Shown one piece after another: positions 10,378 to 22,909 of a DNA stretch of 64,000 nucleotides. The notes beneath the pieces are model-generated. The model did no database searches. It was not told where the DNA came from and worked only from the letters and a program-made list of their open reading frames with translations. The first letter of the stretch is position 1. The number at the start of each line of letters is the position of its first letter. This stretch comes from Euphorbia lathyris. Lineage: Eukaryota; Streptophyta; Magnoliopsida; Malpighiales; Euphorbiaceae. The position numbers and the translations under genes were made by a program. The stretch lies in contig NC_088915.1 of the NCBI RefSeq assembly GCF_963576675.1, positions 41,817,501 to 41,881,500 on the forward strand, in the 5' to 3' direction.

Positions 10378-11799
10378 TTACGAAAAGTATTGCTTAAGCC
10401 TATCCAGGTTGGTAGGTTCGGAGAACTCCATGCCGTCCATAGTAGCAAGCTTCACCGCCCCCTTGCTCAGGATCTTCTTCACGAAGAACGGTCCTTCCCA
10501 GTTTGGCCTAAACTTGCCCCTAGGGTTAGTGTGCGTCATTCGGATCTGTTTCAGCACCATATCCCCTTCTTTGATAGGGCTGGCCTTGACCTTTTTATTG
10601 AAGGCCCGGGCCATCCTTCTTTGATATAACTGCACATGGTAAAGAGCCTCCATCCTTTTCTCGTCCACCAACGCCAACTGTTCATGTCGCTTCTTCACCC
10701 ATTCCGTCTCGGGAATCTCTGCTTCTACTGCGATTCTCAACGATCGTTTTTCAATCTCAATTGGCAGGACTGCTTCTGCCCCATACACTAAGGAGAACGG
10801 CGTTGCCCCAGTTGATGTTCTAACCGTCGTGCGATAAGCCCATAAAGCGAGCGGAAGCTGCTCGTGCCCATTCCGGTGTGATTCTACTGTCTTTACGAGG
10901 ATCCTTTTAAGGTTCTTATTAGCCGCTTCTACTGCGCCATTAGCCTGGGGACGATATGGAGAAGACCTGTGATGTTCAATACCATATTCTTGGAAGAGAC
11001 TTCTCACTTCTCCTTGAAACTGGACCCCATTATCTATGATTATATGATGAGGCACTCCGAACCTGGTGATCAAGTGCTTTTCAATGAACTTCCTCATCTG
11101 TTTAGACCCCAACTTGCTAAATGATTCTGCCTCTACCCATTTGGTGAAATAATCAATAGCGACTGCGATGAATTTGTGCCCGTTCGAAGCATTAGGCCTC
11201 ACCTCTCCGATGATATCAATGCCCCAAGCCACAAATGGCCAAATGGGTGCTAACACGTGCAGTTCCATAGCTGGTAAATGATTATAATCTCCGTGGATTT
11301 GACAAACGTGGCATTTCTTCGCACATTCGTTACAATCTCTTTCCATGGTGACCTAGTAGAAGCCTTGCCTTATGATTTTCTTTGCTAACGCCGCTCCTCC
11401 CATATGGGCTCCGCAAATTCCCGAGTGTACTGATTCCATTGCCTCGCGGGCTTCTCCCGCATCCAAGCACCTCAGTTGTAACCCATCGGTGTGCCTCTTG
11501 TAAAGCAAGTCGTTGTGGATGACGAACTGCTGAGCTAACCTTCTAATCACAGCTTGATCCCTCAGTTCCGACTCTTCCGGGTATGTTCCACTCTTCATAA
11601 AGTTTACGATATCGAAATACCACGACTTTTCATCTGCCCCCAATAGCATTACATCTTCGTAGCATGGTTTGTGAGATCTCTTCAATACCAACGGCTTCGA
11701 GGCAAGGTTCCGGGGATTGTTCCAAACTGACACTAAAGTGGCCAAAGCATCTGCTGCCTGGTTTTGTGCTCGAGGAATATGATAAAAAACGACATTCAT
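10378..11799 (-). pseudogene. pol: Ogre-like RNase H tail and integrase
   Basis: Two frames in the same phase (11799-11353 and 11346-10378) are separated by an in-frame TAG at 11353-11355. The first holds the end of the archaeal-type RNase H domain and the zinc-binding H2C2 part of integrase. The second holds the catalytic core with D (GIDIIG), D (IIDNGVQF) and E (ANGAVEAANKN), followed by a C-terminal chromatin/DNA-binding-like region ending in LDRLKQYFS. Integrase would insert the DNA copy into the host chromosome. Placing integrase after RNase H is the Gypsy order. The first frame overlaps the upstream RT frame in another phase, which marks a frameshift at about 11800. Confidence 0.9.
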
Positions 11800-13306
11800 T
11801 GAATCTTTGTGCCAACCCTTCTAGCTGGTCTAGGTATGGACGTAATCTTTCTTCCCTTACTTCCCAGTTTCCTTGTGCATGCTCGATGATCAGCTTTGAG
11901 TCGCCCCAGATTTCCACATACGATGCTCCCAATATCGTTAGCGACTCTAACCCATAGATGCACGCTTCATATTCGGCCATATTATTGGTGAGAGGGAAGG
12001 ATAACTTCTTTGCCATTGGGATCCTTTCTCCTTCTGGTGAGATAAGTAGCACCCCTACTCCGGCCCCATTCGAATTAACTGCTCCATCGAAGAACATTTT
12101 CCATGGTATGACTTCTATTGCGTTCAAGTGCTCATCGGGGAAATCATAGTTTATCTCTTCCTCTTCTGCGTTCAGAGGTTGGTTGGCCAGAAATTCTGCT
12201 ACGGCCCTCCCCTTGATAACCTTCTTCGTTACATATTCAATATCAAACTCAGACAAAAGCAATAACCATCGGGCTAGCTTCCCTGTTAGAGACGGAGTTC
12301 GGTACAGATACCTCACGGGATCCATCCGGGAAATAATGATCACTTTATACGATTGAAAATAGTGCCGTAGTTTCTTTGTTAGCCATACTACTGCCACACA
12401 CGTCTTTTCGATCATGTTATACTTAAGTTCGTACTCCAGGAACTTCTTACTCAGATAATATACCGCGTGCTCCACACCGGTGTCTCCTTTTTGGGCCAAC
12501 ATTGCCCCAATAGATTGCTCCTCGATCGCCACATAGAGGAGAAGCGGTTTTCCCAGTTTAGGCGGTCTCAGAACTGGCGGATTAGACAAATAGTTCCGAG
12601 CACTCTCTAATTCTTGCTGGCACTTATCATTCCAAACCGTGGGTTGATTTTTCCGTAGCAGCTTAAAGATCGGCTCGCAGATCGCAGTGAGTCGTGCTAT
12701 GAACCGACTGATATACTGAACCTGTCCCAGAAATCCTCTCACTTCTTTCTCATTCTTTGGTGCCGGCATTTCCTGTATGGCCTTCACTTTATCGGGATCT
12801 ACCTCGATTCCCTTGTTACTGATCACATAGCCTAAGATCTTCCCCGATGAAACGCCAAAGAAGCACTTCTTCGGGTTCAACCTCAGCTTGAATTCTGCAA
12901 TTCGGGCCAAAAACTTCTCGAGTGCAGCGAAATGCCCCTCTCTTGTCTCCGACTTGACCATCATGTCATCCACATAAACTTCTACCTCCTTGTGTATCAT
13001 ATCATGGAACAGTGTTGTAGCCATTCGCTGGTAAGTTGCCCCGGCATTTTTCAAACCAAACGGCATCACCCTGTAGCAGTACGTTCCCCACTCAGTTGTG
13101 AACGAGGTTTTGGCTTTGTGCTTTTCGGCCATCTGAACTTTCATGTAGCCCATGAAATCGTCTACATTCGTGTGTAAGACGCTCGATGTTGCACTGTCGA
13201 TCAACACGTCAATATGAGGCAACGCGAATTCATCTTTGGGGCACGCCTTGTTAAGATCTCTATAATCGACGCACATTCTCACTTTGCCGTCACATTTGCG
13301 ACCCAA
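11630..13306 (-). pseudogene. pol: Ogre-like reverse transcriptase and dual RNase H
   Basis: The 558-codon frame starts inside the RT fingers (VRMCVDYRDLNKACPKDEF) and includes the palm motif YVDDMMVKS. It continues through a Gypsy RNase H (GAMLAQKG...YYLSKKF) and then a second, archaeal-type RNase H (FFDGAVNSNGAGVG, MAEYEAC, WGDSKLIIEHAQG). A second RNase H is a known Tat/Ogre trait. The frame has no proper start: the upstream gag-protease frame ends at 13279 in a different phase with WVANVTAK, where a short deletion appears to have removed a few codons and shifted the frame. At the other end the coding sense moves to another frame at about 11800. Confidence 0.9.
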
Positions 13307-16300
13307 GGGGGATAGTCGATTACTTCGATGAACCCTGCTTCTAACTGCTTCTTCACTTCCTCTCTGATCTTATCTGCCCATTCCGGTCTCATGCGTCGGA
13401 GTTTCTGCTTTACGGGCTTCGCGTCGGGGTATGTTGGAATACGGTGAGTTACGATTGATTGATCAATTCCCGGCATGTCTTCGTATGTCCAAGCAAACAC
13501 TATTTTGTATTTTTTAATTATTCTCTCAAATTCTTTCCTCTCTTCAATAGTTAATTCTTGAGCAATTTGTATAAGTTTAGGATTTTCATCCGTGCCAAGA
13601 TTGAAAGTTGACATTTCTATTGCATTGATTTCAAATGTAGGCATGTTATATGAATGAGAATGCATGGAATGATCATGATCAACATCAAGCAAGTAAGCAA
13701 AATCAGAATTCATTTCATTGATAGTGTTGGCGAGTACATCGTCAGATTCAAATAAAGCAATAATACAATTTTCATCATCGGGGTTCTCAGGTTTCTCATA
13801 AGCTTTGGAGGTGCTGGGCTCGTCCACCGCTCCCGCAGTTGCTTCAATAGTAATGACCTGCTCCTCGGCATTCAAATCTAACATCATAATCTCCTCGACG
13901 AAGCAGCTTGCCTTTCCTTTGCCCCAGTCGGCAACATCATTGAAGATCTCAAAACCTGGCAGAATCTTTCCTTCGGTGCTAGTCCATGACTCGGGAGTCC
14001 CTGAATAAGCCTTTCTGTGCCCCTCATTCACAAAGTACTTCTTTAGGCCCACTTTTCCTTCACCCCCTGTGTTGGACGGACCTCCCAGCTCATATCCTAA
14101 ACCCCTCCGGGTTTTCTGGCTCTTGAAATCCGGAAATTCTGGCAACCCTTGATGGTGTACTCCCAAGCCCATACCGGGGATGAAACCCCCCTTCATCATC
14201 TTCACCACATCGGTGGTCATGATAGACTCGTAAATCCCAGAAACTTGGAATCCGGAGAAAAGCTGAGGCTCAATTCCCAATGCCGCCACCGAGCTTAATT
14301 TTTCTGCTCTGATCGTCACTATCTCCTCCCCGAAGGGGAATTTGATCATTTGGTGGAGCATGGAGGGCACACCTCCTAACTTGTGGAACCATGGGCGTCC
14401 CAACAATACAGCAAAGGTTACCGGGATATCCAACACCGTGAACTCTGTTTCTTCTTCATGTGGCCCCACTTTCAGCTTGGCCTTAAAAACTCCTTCGATG
14501 TGCCTACGGCTATCATCATAAGCCCTGATTACAGTTTCCGAGGCCGTCAGGTCTCCTCTTTCTACTCCCAATTTAGACAAGAGTTTCAGTGGGCAAACAT
14601 TAATGGCCGATCCATCATCGACCATCACACAGCTAGTCTTCTTCCCGTTAATCTCAGCTCGGATGTACAAAGGCTTGTTGTGAGCCTTCCCCTCTTCTGG
14701 GAGATCCTCGTTAGTAATCGTGATTTCGGTTTTCTTTCGAGCCATAATTGCCCCCACTAACGCTGCCGGCTCAGTATCGGTAGAAATAACCAAATTCTGC
14801 AGTTCTTTCATCAGATTTTCATGGTGGTACTTGGAATGGCATAGGACTTCCCACACCGTGGACTTAGCTTGTGTTTTCTTCAACTGCTCGAGGACTTGGT
14901 CATCTGGCTTGGGAGCCGATCCTTCTCCTATCTCAGTGTCCACCATAGGTGCCTTTCCCTCGGCCACTCGACCTGATCTTGTCATGACGGCGATTTCCGG
15001 CTCATCATCAGATTCATCCCAGATATTGATAGGAATCCTCCGATTAGCATCCTCCTCGTCCGAAGAACTTTCCCAAATGTCTACAATCATTAGATCCATT
15101 ACGTGAGGGACGTTCGGATTGAAATAGAAGGGATCCGCTGATCCATACAAAGCCCAGCCTATCAAATCATCATAATCCCGGAGGGACACTCTACTCATCC
15201 TTCTTGCCGCCAACGGAATAGCGCCTCTCTGTATGCACATAAGCTGCACCTTATCACTCATTGTTTCATGACATTGCTCATAGCGGTGCCTCAACCTCCT
15301 AACATAATCCACGAATGGTTCCTCGTGGAATTGCCTGATCCTATCCAGATCCTCCAGGGATCCCGTCCATGGAACATACATCTCATATCTCGCCACAAAG
15401 GCATCCCTAAGCGGTATCCAATGACCCATTTCCTCCTCTGATAGGCCTTGGTGCCAAAACAAGGCTTCTCCCATGAGGGTTCCCGGGAAATGTTCATGTA
15501 ATTCACATTGAGGGAACCCGACGTCGTACATATGGTTGCGGAATATCCTCGCATGCTCAATAGGATCACGGTATCCCCCATACCTAGGCATTGCTAACAC
15601 TGCCTCGGGTGTTTCATAAGAGGGTGAGTCCGGGGTTTGCTCTGCCAGCATCCATACCGTATACTCTTTGATAAACCTCTTTGTCATTGCCGCCCAATCG
15701 GTCTTGACATGCATCGGAAGTGACATATACCACATCAACGGCTCACCCATCAATGAATTACAGAATAAACTGGTGATCTCTTCTTCCTTAAAGCCCAAAG
15801 GCCCCATGGTCGACAAGTAGAAGTGAAGGTGTTCCATGGGATCTTTGTTGCCATTGTACTTACTGACCCTCGGTAGCGGACGCTTGATAGGTCCGATCTT
15901 CATCGCGAAGCGCTCTGCAGTCCTGTCTTCAGCTCTTTGGTACTTTTCTAGAAATAAATCTGACAATCGATCCCAATCATGCTTGCAAGAGTCGGGTAAT
16001 GAGTGGAACCACCCCAAAGGCTCGCCTATCAGCGAATGATGGAACCACTGAGCAATCTCGTCCACCCCGAAGGATTCAACAAACATATCACGCATATATT
16101 CACACAAGTGCACATCGGGATTCTCCCCGCCACTAAACAGACCCAATTCTGGCACAATAGTTCGAGACGACCCTTCTCCGGTCTCTTCTGCACTATCTTC
16201 ATCATACGGTGCTCCACCGTCCAAACCTTCATCCATCGGTTCACCTTCCTGTTCCTCGCCAAGGAAGGACACATATAGACCATTTCCTACATTGCTCTTT

Positions 16301-17757
16301 TCGTCGGAGTCCAACAACTCCTCTTCGTTTTCCTCGAAGGATTCCATCACTACACTTTCTTCCAGACCGACTCCGATCATGCTCACCCTATGATTAGGCA
16401 ATGGATTACGCCTAGTGGAAGGGTTTGCTGACGAAGGATCAGCTATCTTCTTCTCCTCAATCAAATCTTGGATCTCGTGCTTCAACCTCTCACAGTTCTC
16501 AATAGTATGCCCATAATTGCTGTGGAATTCGCAGTATCCCCTAGCTTGTATCTGTGGAGAAGGTGGAGCTTTTTTATACGGAGTAAGAGCTTTCAGCAAC
16601 CCCTTTTTCTGCAATCGTTCGAAGACTTTTGCGTAGGTCTAATCAAATTTGGCGAACTGCCTCTTTTCGATAGCATTAAGATCAAGCGCTTTCACTGCTG
16701 CAGATTCTGCACTCGCACTTGGCCCTCCGGCACTATATCTCGACTTCGTCCACTTGGTATACGCCTTTTTCGGTTCTCCATCCCCCTCAACTGTCAAGGC
16801 GCAGCTATACATCTGATTGAAATCGGTAAAGGGCATATACCGCAGCTCATTCTTAATATATGGCAATGTGTTGCCCACTACCATTCGGATCTGGTCCTAC
16901 TCAAGCGGCTTCTGTTTCATGACCGCGGCCTTGGCCCTCCACCTCCTTACAAAATCGGAAAAGGATTCCCCAGTCTGCTGCTTAGTGCTCTCAAGTTCCT
17001 TCAAAGTGACCTCAAGCATGGTGTTGAAGCTATACTGATCGATGAATGACTTCGCTAACTCTTTCCAATCCCTCTTCGTCACCATTGGCAATGCATGAAA
17101 CCATGTGAGGACAGCCCCCTCCAGATAAGTGTTAAACAGCCCTAGGACTTGATCCTCAGTCAGGATCATGTGCTTCATCACAGCAACATACTGATTCATG
17201 TGGGCAGTGGGATCTCTAGTTCCATCGAACTTTTTCATGTCAGGGAGCCGGAATTTCAAAGGCAAAGCCGTTGCCGATAAACAATTCTTCAAGTTATAAA
17301 AGTCTTGACTCCTGGAACTTCCCCCACGTAGATCCTGCACCTCCTGAGTGATGTGTTGCTTCCACTCCTCCTCCTTAGCTTTCTCTTTCTCCAGCTGCTT
17401 TCGGATATAATCCTGATAGTCATCCTCATTCCCAAAGCGAGGACCATCGTTCACCTCATTCTCAGAGTTCTTACTGCCACTTTTGTCATCTTTCATGGCC
17501 AACTTAGCTATCTGGGCCACTATCGCGGCTAACTGCTCATTAATGTTGTTCATAGAGTTTTCCAATCCGGTCACCTTTTCATCGGTCACAGACATGCTGA
17601 CGGAAGAATGAGTATGCCCGGATGAAGACGAATCAGAAGCCACAATTGCTGATTCAGAACTGTCAATTTGTAGATGAAAAAAAAACTGCCTGACTAGCCG
17701 ACTGCTCTCTCGGTACCACAACCGCTTAATGATGACGTCTGCGTGAATGGTATCCAT
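13279..17757 (-). pseudogene. gag: Ogre-like gag-protease with four capsid-like modules
   Basis: Three segments in one phase (17757-16897, 16884-16639, 16614-13279) are separated by in-frame stops at about 16894 and 16636. Segment 1 has a serine-rich start, a charged coiled-coil-like stretch, and a Retrotrans_gag-type module at residues 172-242. Segment 3 starts with a CX2HX4HX4C zinc-knuckle-like motif (residues 28-41). Three further modules follow at residues 156-225, 249-318 and 342-411, each with the pattern G...DP..H...M...GE.L.WF..LP...DW..L...F...Y. After these come acidic linkers, a retropepsin-like protease (VDDGSA at 665-670, LLGRPWF at 737-743), a G-patch-like stretch (about 808-845) and the RT start. 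One capsid domain before the knuckle is the usual Gypsy layout, so the three extra modules are the oddity. Confidence 0.9.
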
Positions 17758-19663
17758 TAGTATGTATGCATGATTTTATATGCATGATTCGTGGTGTGTG
17801 CGTTTATTATTTACGGATATATAAGATAAGAAGAACAAACGTTAGTCTAATTACACGTATCACAGCATCTCTCTTCCACCCTTATTCCTCCACCCACTCG
17901 ATGGTCCAAGTCTCTTTCCTAGGATTTTGGTTTGGGGCTCACATTGTGGTCCAGGGGACGCGTGATGCCGTCGATTATTGCAGAAAAGTAAATCATTCAT
18001 CAGACAATACAGTTTGTTTTAACGTATCAGCGTTTGGTGACTAAGATATCGACCAAATGGATTGTTCTATCGGAATAACCCGTCTTTTGTCATTTTGCGA
18101 GACGCATTAGCTCGGGTTTTGACTCCCTTTGAGCGCATCTCGGTTTTTAGACGTGGTACGAGTTATTCTTTTAGTCCAATCGTTCATTATTGACAATGAT
18201 TCGTTCCCTTTTATTCGCGTGGGTTTGTGTCTCGATTTTTGGATTACGACGGGATCTTTTGGGATCTATCGAGAGACGTAACCGCATGCTTATTCAGTGA
18301 TGAAAGCACTTTTTATTTTAAGGAACGGACTCATCGCGTAACGTGTTTGTTTCTAGCGTTAAGAACCCGTTTGCCCTTTTTGGCTATGTGAAAAGACGGC
18401 GAGTCTTATTTGAGCGCACGGTACTCTTTCGGCTAACAACTCTCTATTCCAATCTACGGGATATATCACCTTAGCGTGGTTATAGAAAATCAACGTTTCG
18501 TTGAATCGCATGTTTATTCGAAGCAGGGATATTACCGTCCTTGTCACTTTGGCATGAACTGAACAAACACGCAGGTCGGGCCATATTTCTTATAGTTTTG
18601 GTAATGGTCGAAATGATCGAGCCATTAGTCAAATCCACAGTCTCGACCACATGGCGCAATTATGCGGTTTGGTTTAATTCGACTTTGTGTTTTTTAAGTG
18701 GCGTATATACCAGTTCGAGACATGTATTTAACGACATTGGTTCATTTTCTTTAACTACCCTCGGGATGGATATATATCGTAGATACAGAATGACTTTGGT
18801 CGTTTGTCTATCTTTGCTTTTCTTTTATTTTCTTAGTCACTTTTGCGGACACGTCCGTTTCTCTTAAGAACGACACAAGGCATAACGTAAGAGCTCGTCT
18901 TTTATTCGGAAGGGACGGGCCACGTTTGCGAAACTCTTTACGTTACAACGGGGTCATTCAAAATAGAAATGTTCTTTGTTTTCGTTTCGTCATAATCTCG
19001 TTCCATCCCAACCTATTTAAAGAATGTGAATAACGGCTACTGTTAATATAGTCTTTTGAATCGAGATATAACTATCCATAATACCAAACCAATTCGTACT
19101 AATACGTGCTTACGTCATAACGTATTTCCTGAACATGTGCCTTCTTCGGGACACGGAAAGGGACCAGGCGGGTCGCACAAGTTCATTCATACGAGATGAC
19201 TAAGTCGTCTTTAGTTCGAATCGTTTCGACGTTTTGGGGTAGTTTGTATATCGGTCTAAGAGTATATATTAACGTATCGTTTCATTTTCTTTACATGTTT
19301 TAGGATTAGACACGTATCATGGCAATTTGAAAACACGAACTGATTCATTCATCACATCAAAAATGGTAACGGGTAATCCTATGACAACTTCTAAAGCTAC
19401 TATATGCTGACACGGCTGATCACGGGACCTCACAGGACCGCACAAATTCGCCCCTAACGAATGGATGGGGACCCTTTGGCGCCTTACTGTAAGGGGGAAC
19501 TTACACTGGCCTCTTTCGAGCGACGAATGGACTCTCGCTAGAGGTTTCGCGGAAATTACCCAAAAGGTTTGCAATAATGCTTATGAATGCATACAAAAAG
19601 AAATAATACGATCCGTCCCCGTTAAGGGCTTAATACACGCCTTCCGGAATCAAATTTCTCGCT
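17758..19663 (-). other. Ogre-like leader between PBS and gag
   Basis: About 1.9 kb has no long frame on the minus strand. Ogre elements often carry an extra ORF upstream of gag. None is visible here, so it is either absent or decayed. Base composition is more balanced than in the Copia sequence around it. Confidence 0.65.
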
Positions 19664-19681
19664 TCCCCAGCAGAGTCGCCA
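19664..19681 (-). promoter_or_regulatory. Primer binding site of Ogre-like element
   Basis: On the minus strand TGGCGACTCTGCTGGGGA lies two bases after the LTR end CTCGTCTAACA. This sequence is the PBS reported for Ogre elements, complementary to the 3' end of tRNA-Arg. It fixes the direction of the element and the inner edge of its 5' LTR. Confidence 0.88.
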
Positions 19682-19683
19682 CT

Positions 19684-19855
19684 TGTTAGACGAGGTGCCG
19701 CGGCCTAATCTCTCGGGCGGATCGGGGGGTGGACACCTCATGGCGACGTAAGCGGTGATTGGCGCCGAAAGCAACCAATCGTGGAATCAAGCTGCTCGGC
19801 AGGACCGGAGCTCGGAGTATGGAAGAGTCGCCACCCACGAATGGGAAAATGAACA
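19684..19855 (-). repeat. Ogre-like 5' LTR fragment
   Basis: Only the innermost 172 bp of the 5' LTR remains, matching 4624-4795 with a few substitutions. It stops within the shared word GAAC and continues directly as Copia LTR sequence. About 3 kb of LTR is missing. Confidence 0.92.
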
Positions 19856-21095
19856 GCAGACGTTGGGTATCACAAGAAGTAATTGCAGGATAATTATACA
19901 TTGGATTGAGCATTTGTCACTCCCGATAAATGGGAGATACGTCCAAGGATCGCTTGTGGAAGACTTCACTCTAAATCCTTGCAAGGTGATAGCTTAAGAC
20001 TTGAAATACAGATTTCACTTAACCTATCTAATTGGAGTTGACTGGCCTGTACAAGTAAAACGAATGTCTCGCTATATGTGACTTGACATTATCCATAGTC
20101 ATAAGATTCAGTTCAAGGATGTAGTTGATAAAGAATCGAATTATACTGTAACTGATACGGAAAGGTCAACGACAGAATCAACTTGTCTTCTTATAGCTCT
20201 GGGGGAATGTTTCGGATTTGCTAATCACATTTCGCGTACTCATTCCGTTATGCAAAGATTAAATATAATTCTGTGAAAATTAATTTAATAGTTGCATACG
20301 GCTAGAAGCAATAAGAACCTAATGGGTCACACATAAGACTTGGAGCCCAAAAGAGAAACATATGTTAATTAATTGATGGAAGCCCAACTGAGTCCGCTAA
20401 GGCCCGGTTAGTGGGGGGGCGATTTTATGTATGATAAATACATAAATATTTAATTTGATTTTAACAATTCTAATTAGATTATAATTGTGAATTAAATTAA
20501 TTAAAGGATAAATAAGTTAGGAGTTTTAATGAGATTAAATTGCTCTTATTATTATTATCCTATAAGGTTATTATTATTATCTTTATATTTAAGATATAAT
20601 TGTAAATAATAAATAAGAATTATATTCCGAATTAAATTCTTATTCAGTAACCTAATTCTATCTAACTAGAGTTTAGATACAAGAGAATATAAATACCCCC
20701 TACATGTAATTTTCGAAACACACATAGACAAACCGGGAGAGAGAATTTCGACCCACAGTATTGAGGACGAGATTATCTACCACTTCCTTCCGTTCAATTG
20801 ATTTTTATCTCTTTCTCTTATTCCTTGATCTTGTGTTGATTTATTAGAGACAATCTATTCTTGATTGTTTTATACGGTTGATATCTAACTTGATTTTGGA
20901 TTGTGTTTTTGTCTTGTGCTCGGGAACTCGAAGTAAGAGTTGTGGGCACTTCGATTGCAACAGTAGATAGAACATCAAAAGGTATTTCCTTCTATCCCTC
21001 TTTATATGAAATAACGATTAACAGATCTTGGGTTAATGGAAAAAGGTTAAAAAATTTTATATTTCCGCTGCCAAACGTTTGCCTATTTTCCTTCA
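19856..21095 (+). mobile_element. Copia middle LTR, first ~590 bp missing
   Basis: From GCAGACGTTGGG onward this matches the complete LTR from about 31687 to 32927. It ends with TTCCTTCA before a PBS at 21097, so it serves as the 5' LTR of internal copy 2. Its first 590 bp were lost in the deletion that also removed most of the Ogre-like 5' LTR and the RT half of copy 1. Confidence 0.93.
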
Positions 21096-21109
21096 GTGGT
21101 ATCAGAGCC

Positions 21110-22909
21110 TGCGTTAAATCCGTTATTTCATATATGAAAATTTAGAAGTTTTTCAATCAGATTGAATAAATATTTATAGTTAGGTTAATTAACAAATCTA
21201 TTTTGATTAATTAGTTCTAAAGATAAATAAGTTTTAATTAATTGTTAATTAAAATAATTTATGCATATGTGCCTAATTATTTTGGTTGATAATCATTATA
21301 ACAAAATCTATTAGTTTTATAGTTAGATTGATAAAAGTTAATTTTATTGATTCTAAAGATAAAACGGAAAATCTATAATAGGTTTTCTTGTTTTCTGAAA
21401 ATCGTTTTAAAACCGTTTTAAAACTGATATATATATATATATATATATAATTATAAAAAAAATGGACAGCAGCTCGGGTCGCGCCTCACGGCGCAACCCG
21501 GCCGCTGTCCTGCAGTTGCTGCCACGAGGCAGCGGCGGGGCCTGGCGCAGTAGGGCTGCTGCCAAACGGCAGCAGCCGCGTCCTCGGGCCCGTCCCGAAA
21601 CCCACGTATTTTTAAATCGTTTTAAAATAGTTTTAAATATATATATATATATATATATATATTTCAGAAATTAATAGTTTTCTGTTTTGATTATCGAATG
21701 AATGAATTTATTTAAAAGTTTGTTTTACCTATTTGTAAATCAAAAGTATTAAATGAATTGAAATCAAAATAATTGGGACATGCATAAATAAAGTTTTGTA
21801 TAGTTGTATTAATCTAAAAGGTTAATATAGAAGATACGAAACTATTAGAATTAAAATTGGATGAAAGTTAATTGATGAGTTAATGTGATTAACCTAAATA
21901 TTACATAAAGTATTTTATGTAATCAATCAATTAAATTTATTTAATTGAGTCTATGCATGTTTGGAGTTATGGACATATTTGGACCCTCTTTTTTAGTCTT
22001 TTGGTATTTTTGAAATAGGGCCTGCGAGTCCTGCCTTTCTACTACCTATTGTAATTTCTCCTCTCATCTAATTCCCTTCAAGTTAATTGAAGTTTTCTTT
22101 AGTAGTATAGAAATTAATATGTAATTTCAAGGCGCCATGGAGAAGACGGAGGACCTAAAGATAAATATGTAATAGTTAGTATTTCCCTAGGTTTGGCCTT
22201 TTATTCCGTCTTTGGCTCGACGGAATAATTTAGATGATATGTCCATAACACCAATGTATGTGTCTGATGTATGCTAAAGCAAATCAAGACTAAGTTAGAT
22301 TATGAGACTTAAAATAAAAATCCCTCACTAATTAAAAGTTAAGTAAATAAGTAAGTTATTAAAATCGGTTGCCCCTCCCTAATATTATAATTCAGCCGGC
22401 AGTACTGGGGGCCTTTGGGTTGTTGAGCAAACTCAAGCTCGGGGTCTTATGGTAATACGTGAATTATTGAAAATCAACTTTTCATGAATATGGGGTAATA
22501 CTTAAATTAGATTATAATAATTGGATGAGCAAACCCATGTTATCATAAACTAATGGGCAATATGGTTGGGATTAATATGAATAGCATATTAGTTACTAAT
22601 GTGGTTATAACCCAATAACCTAGGAATCACATCAAAGATGTGATTGATTATATGAATCTACCTAACAAATGAGACTAGCTTGTTGAGCAAACTCAAGGTG
22701 AAATCTCAGGAGTTAGGATCCTAGCTCACTAAAGGATTTGCGAAGTTCTTCGAATTAATATGGAGGGCTATTAATTTGGCAAAATAGTGGGAGCAATCTA
22801 AAATGAACTAAAAGACCTATAATTTTAGATTGATGTATTTTAAGGCAAATGAATAACGTACGTTTACTCTTTCTCACTCTCGGGTTTAAATTAAAACACT
22901 CCTAAAATC
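21110..22909 (+). other. Copia copy 2 untranslated leader
   Basis: This region is collinear with 917-2698 and nearly identical outside the GC-rich patch (about 21462-21600). The small frame at 21462-21674 reads through that patch and has no recognisable content. TA microsatellites on both sides of the patch are longer than in copy 1. Confidence 0.75.

Larger units (their letters stand above)
4624..19855 (-). mobile_element. Ogre-like (Tat clade) Gypsy element, 15.2 kb, 5' LTR truncated
   Basis: Read on the minus strand, the order is a 5' LTR fragment (19855-19684), a PBS (19681-19664), a leader, gag-protease, RT, two RNase H domains, integrase, a long repeat-rich 3' region, a PPT and the 3' LTR (7818-4624). 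The LTR is TG...CA bounded. The tRNA-Arg type PBS, the second (archaeal-type) RNase H domain, the long LTR and the tandem repeats after pol are known hallmarks of Ogre/Tat elements. The element sits in the Copia integrase region after GTAGG (4619-4623). The matching target duplicate is lost in this copy because the right side is deleted, but it is preserved in copy 2. All pol frames are broken. Confidence 0.9.

Noticed and set aside
13805..16397. Several + strand frames of 60-128 codons
   Set aside because: They are shadows of the minus-strand gag-protease frame, which has clear motifs.
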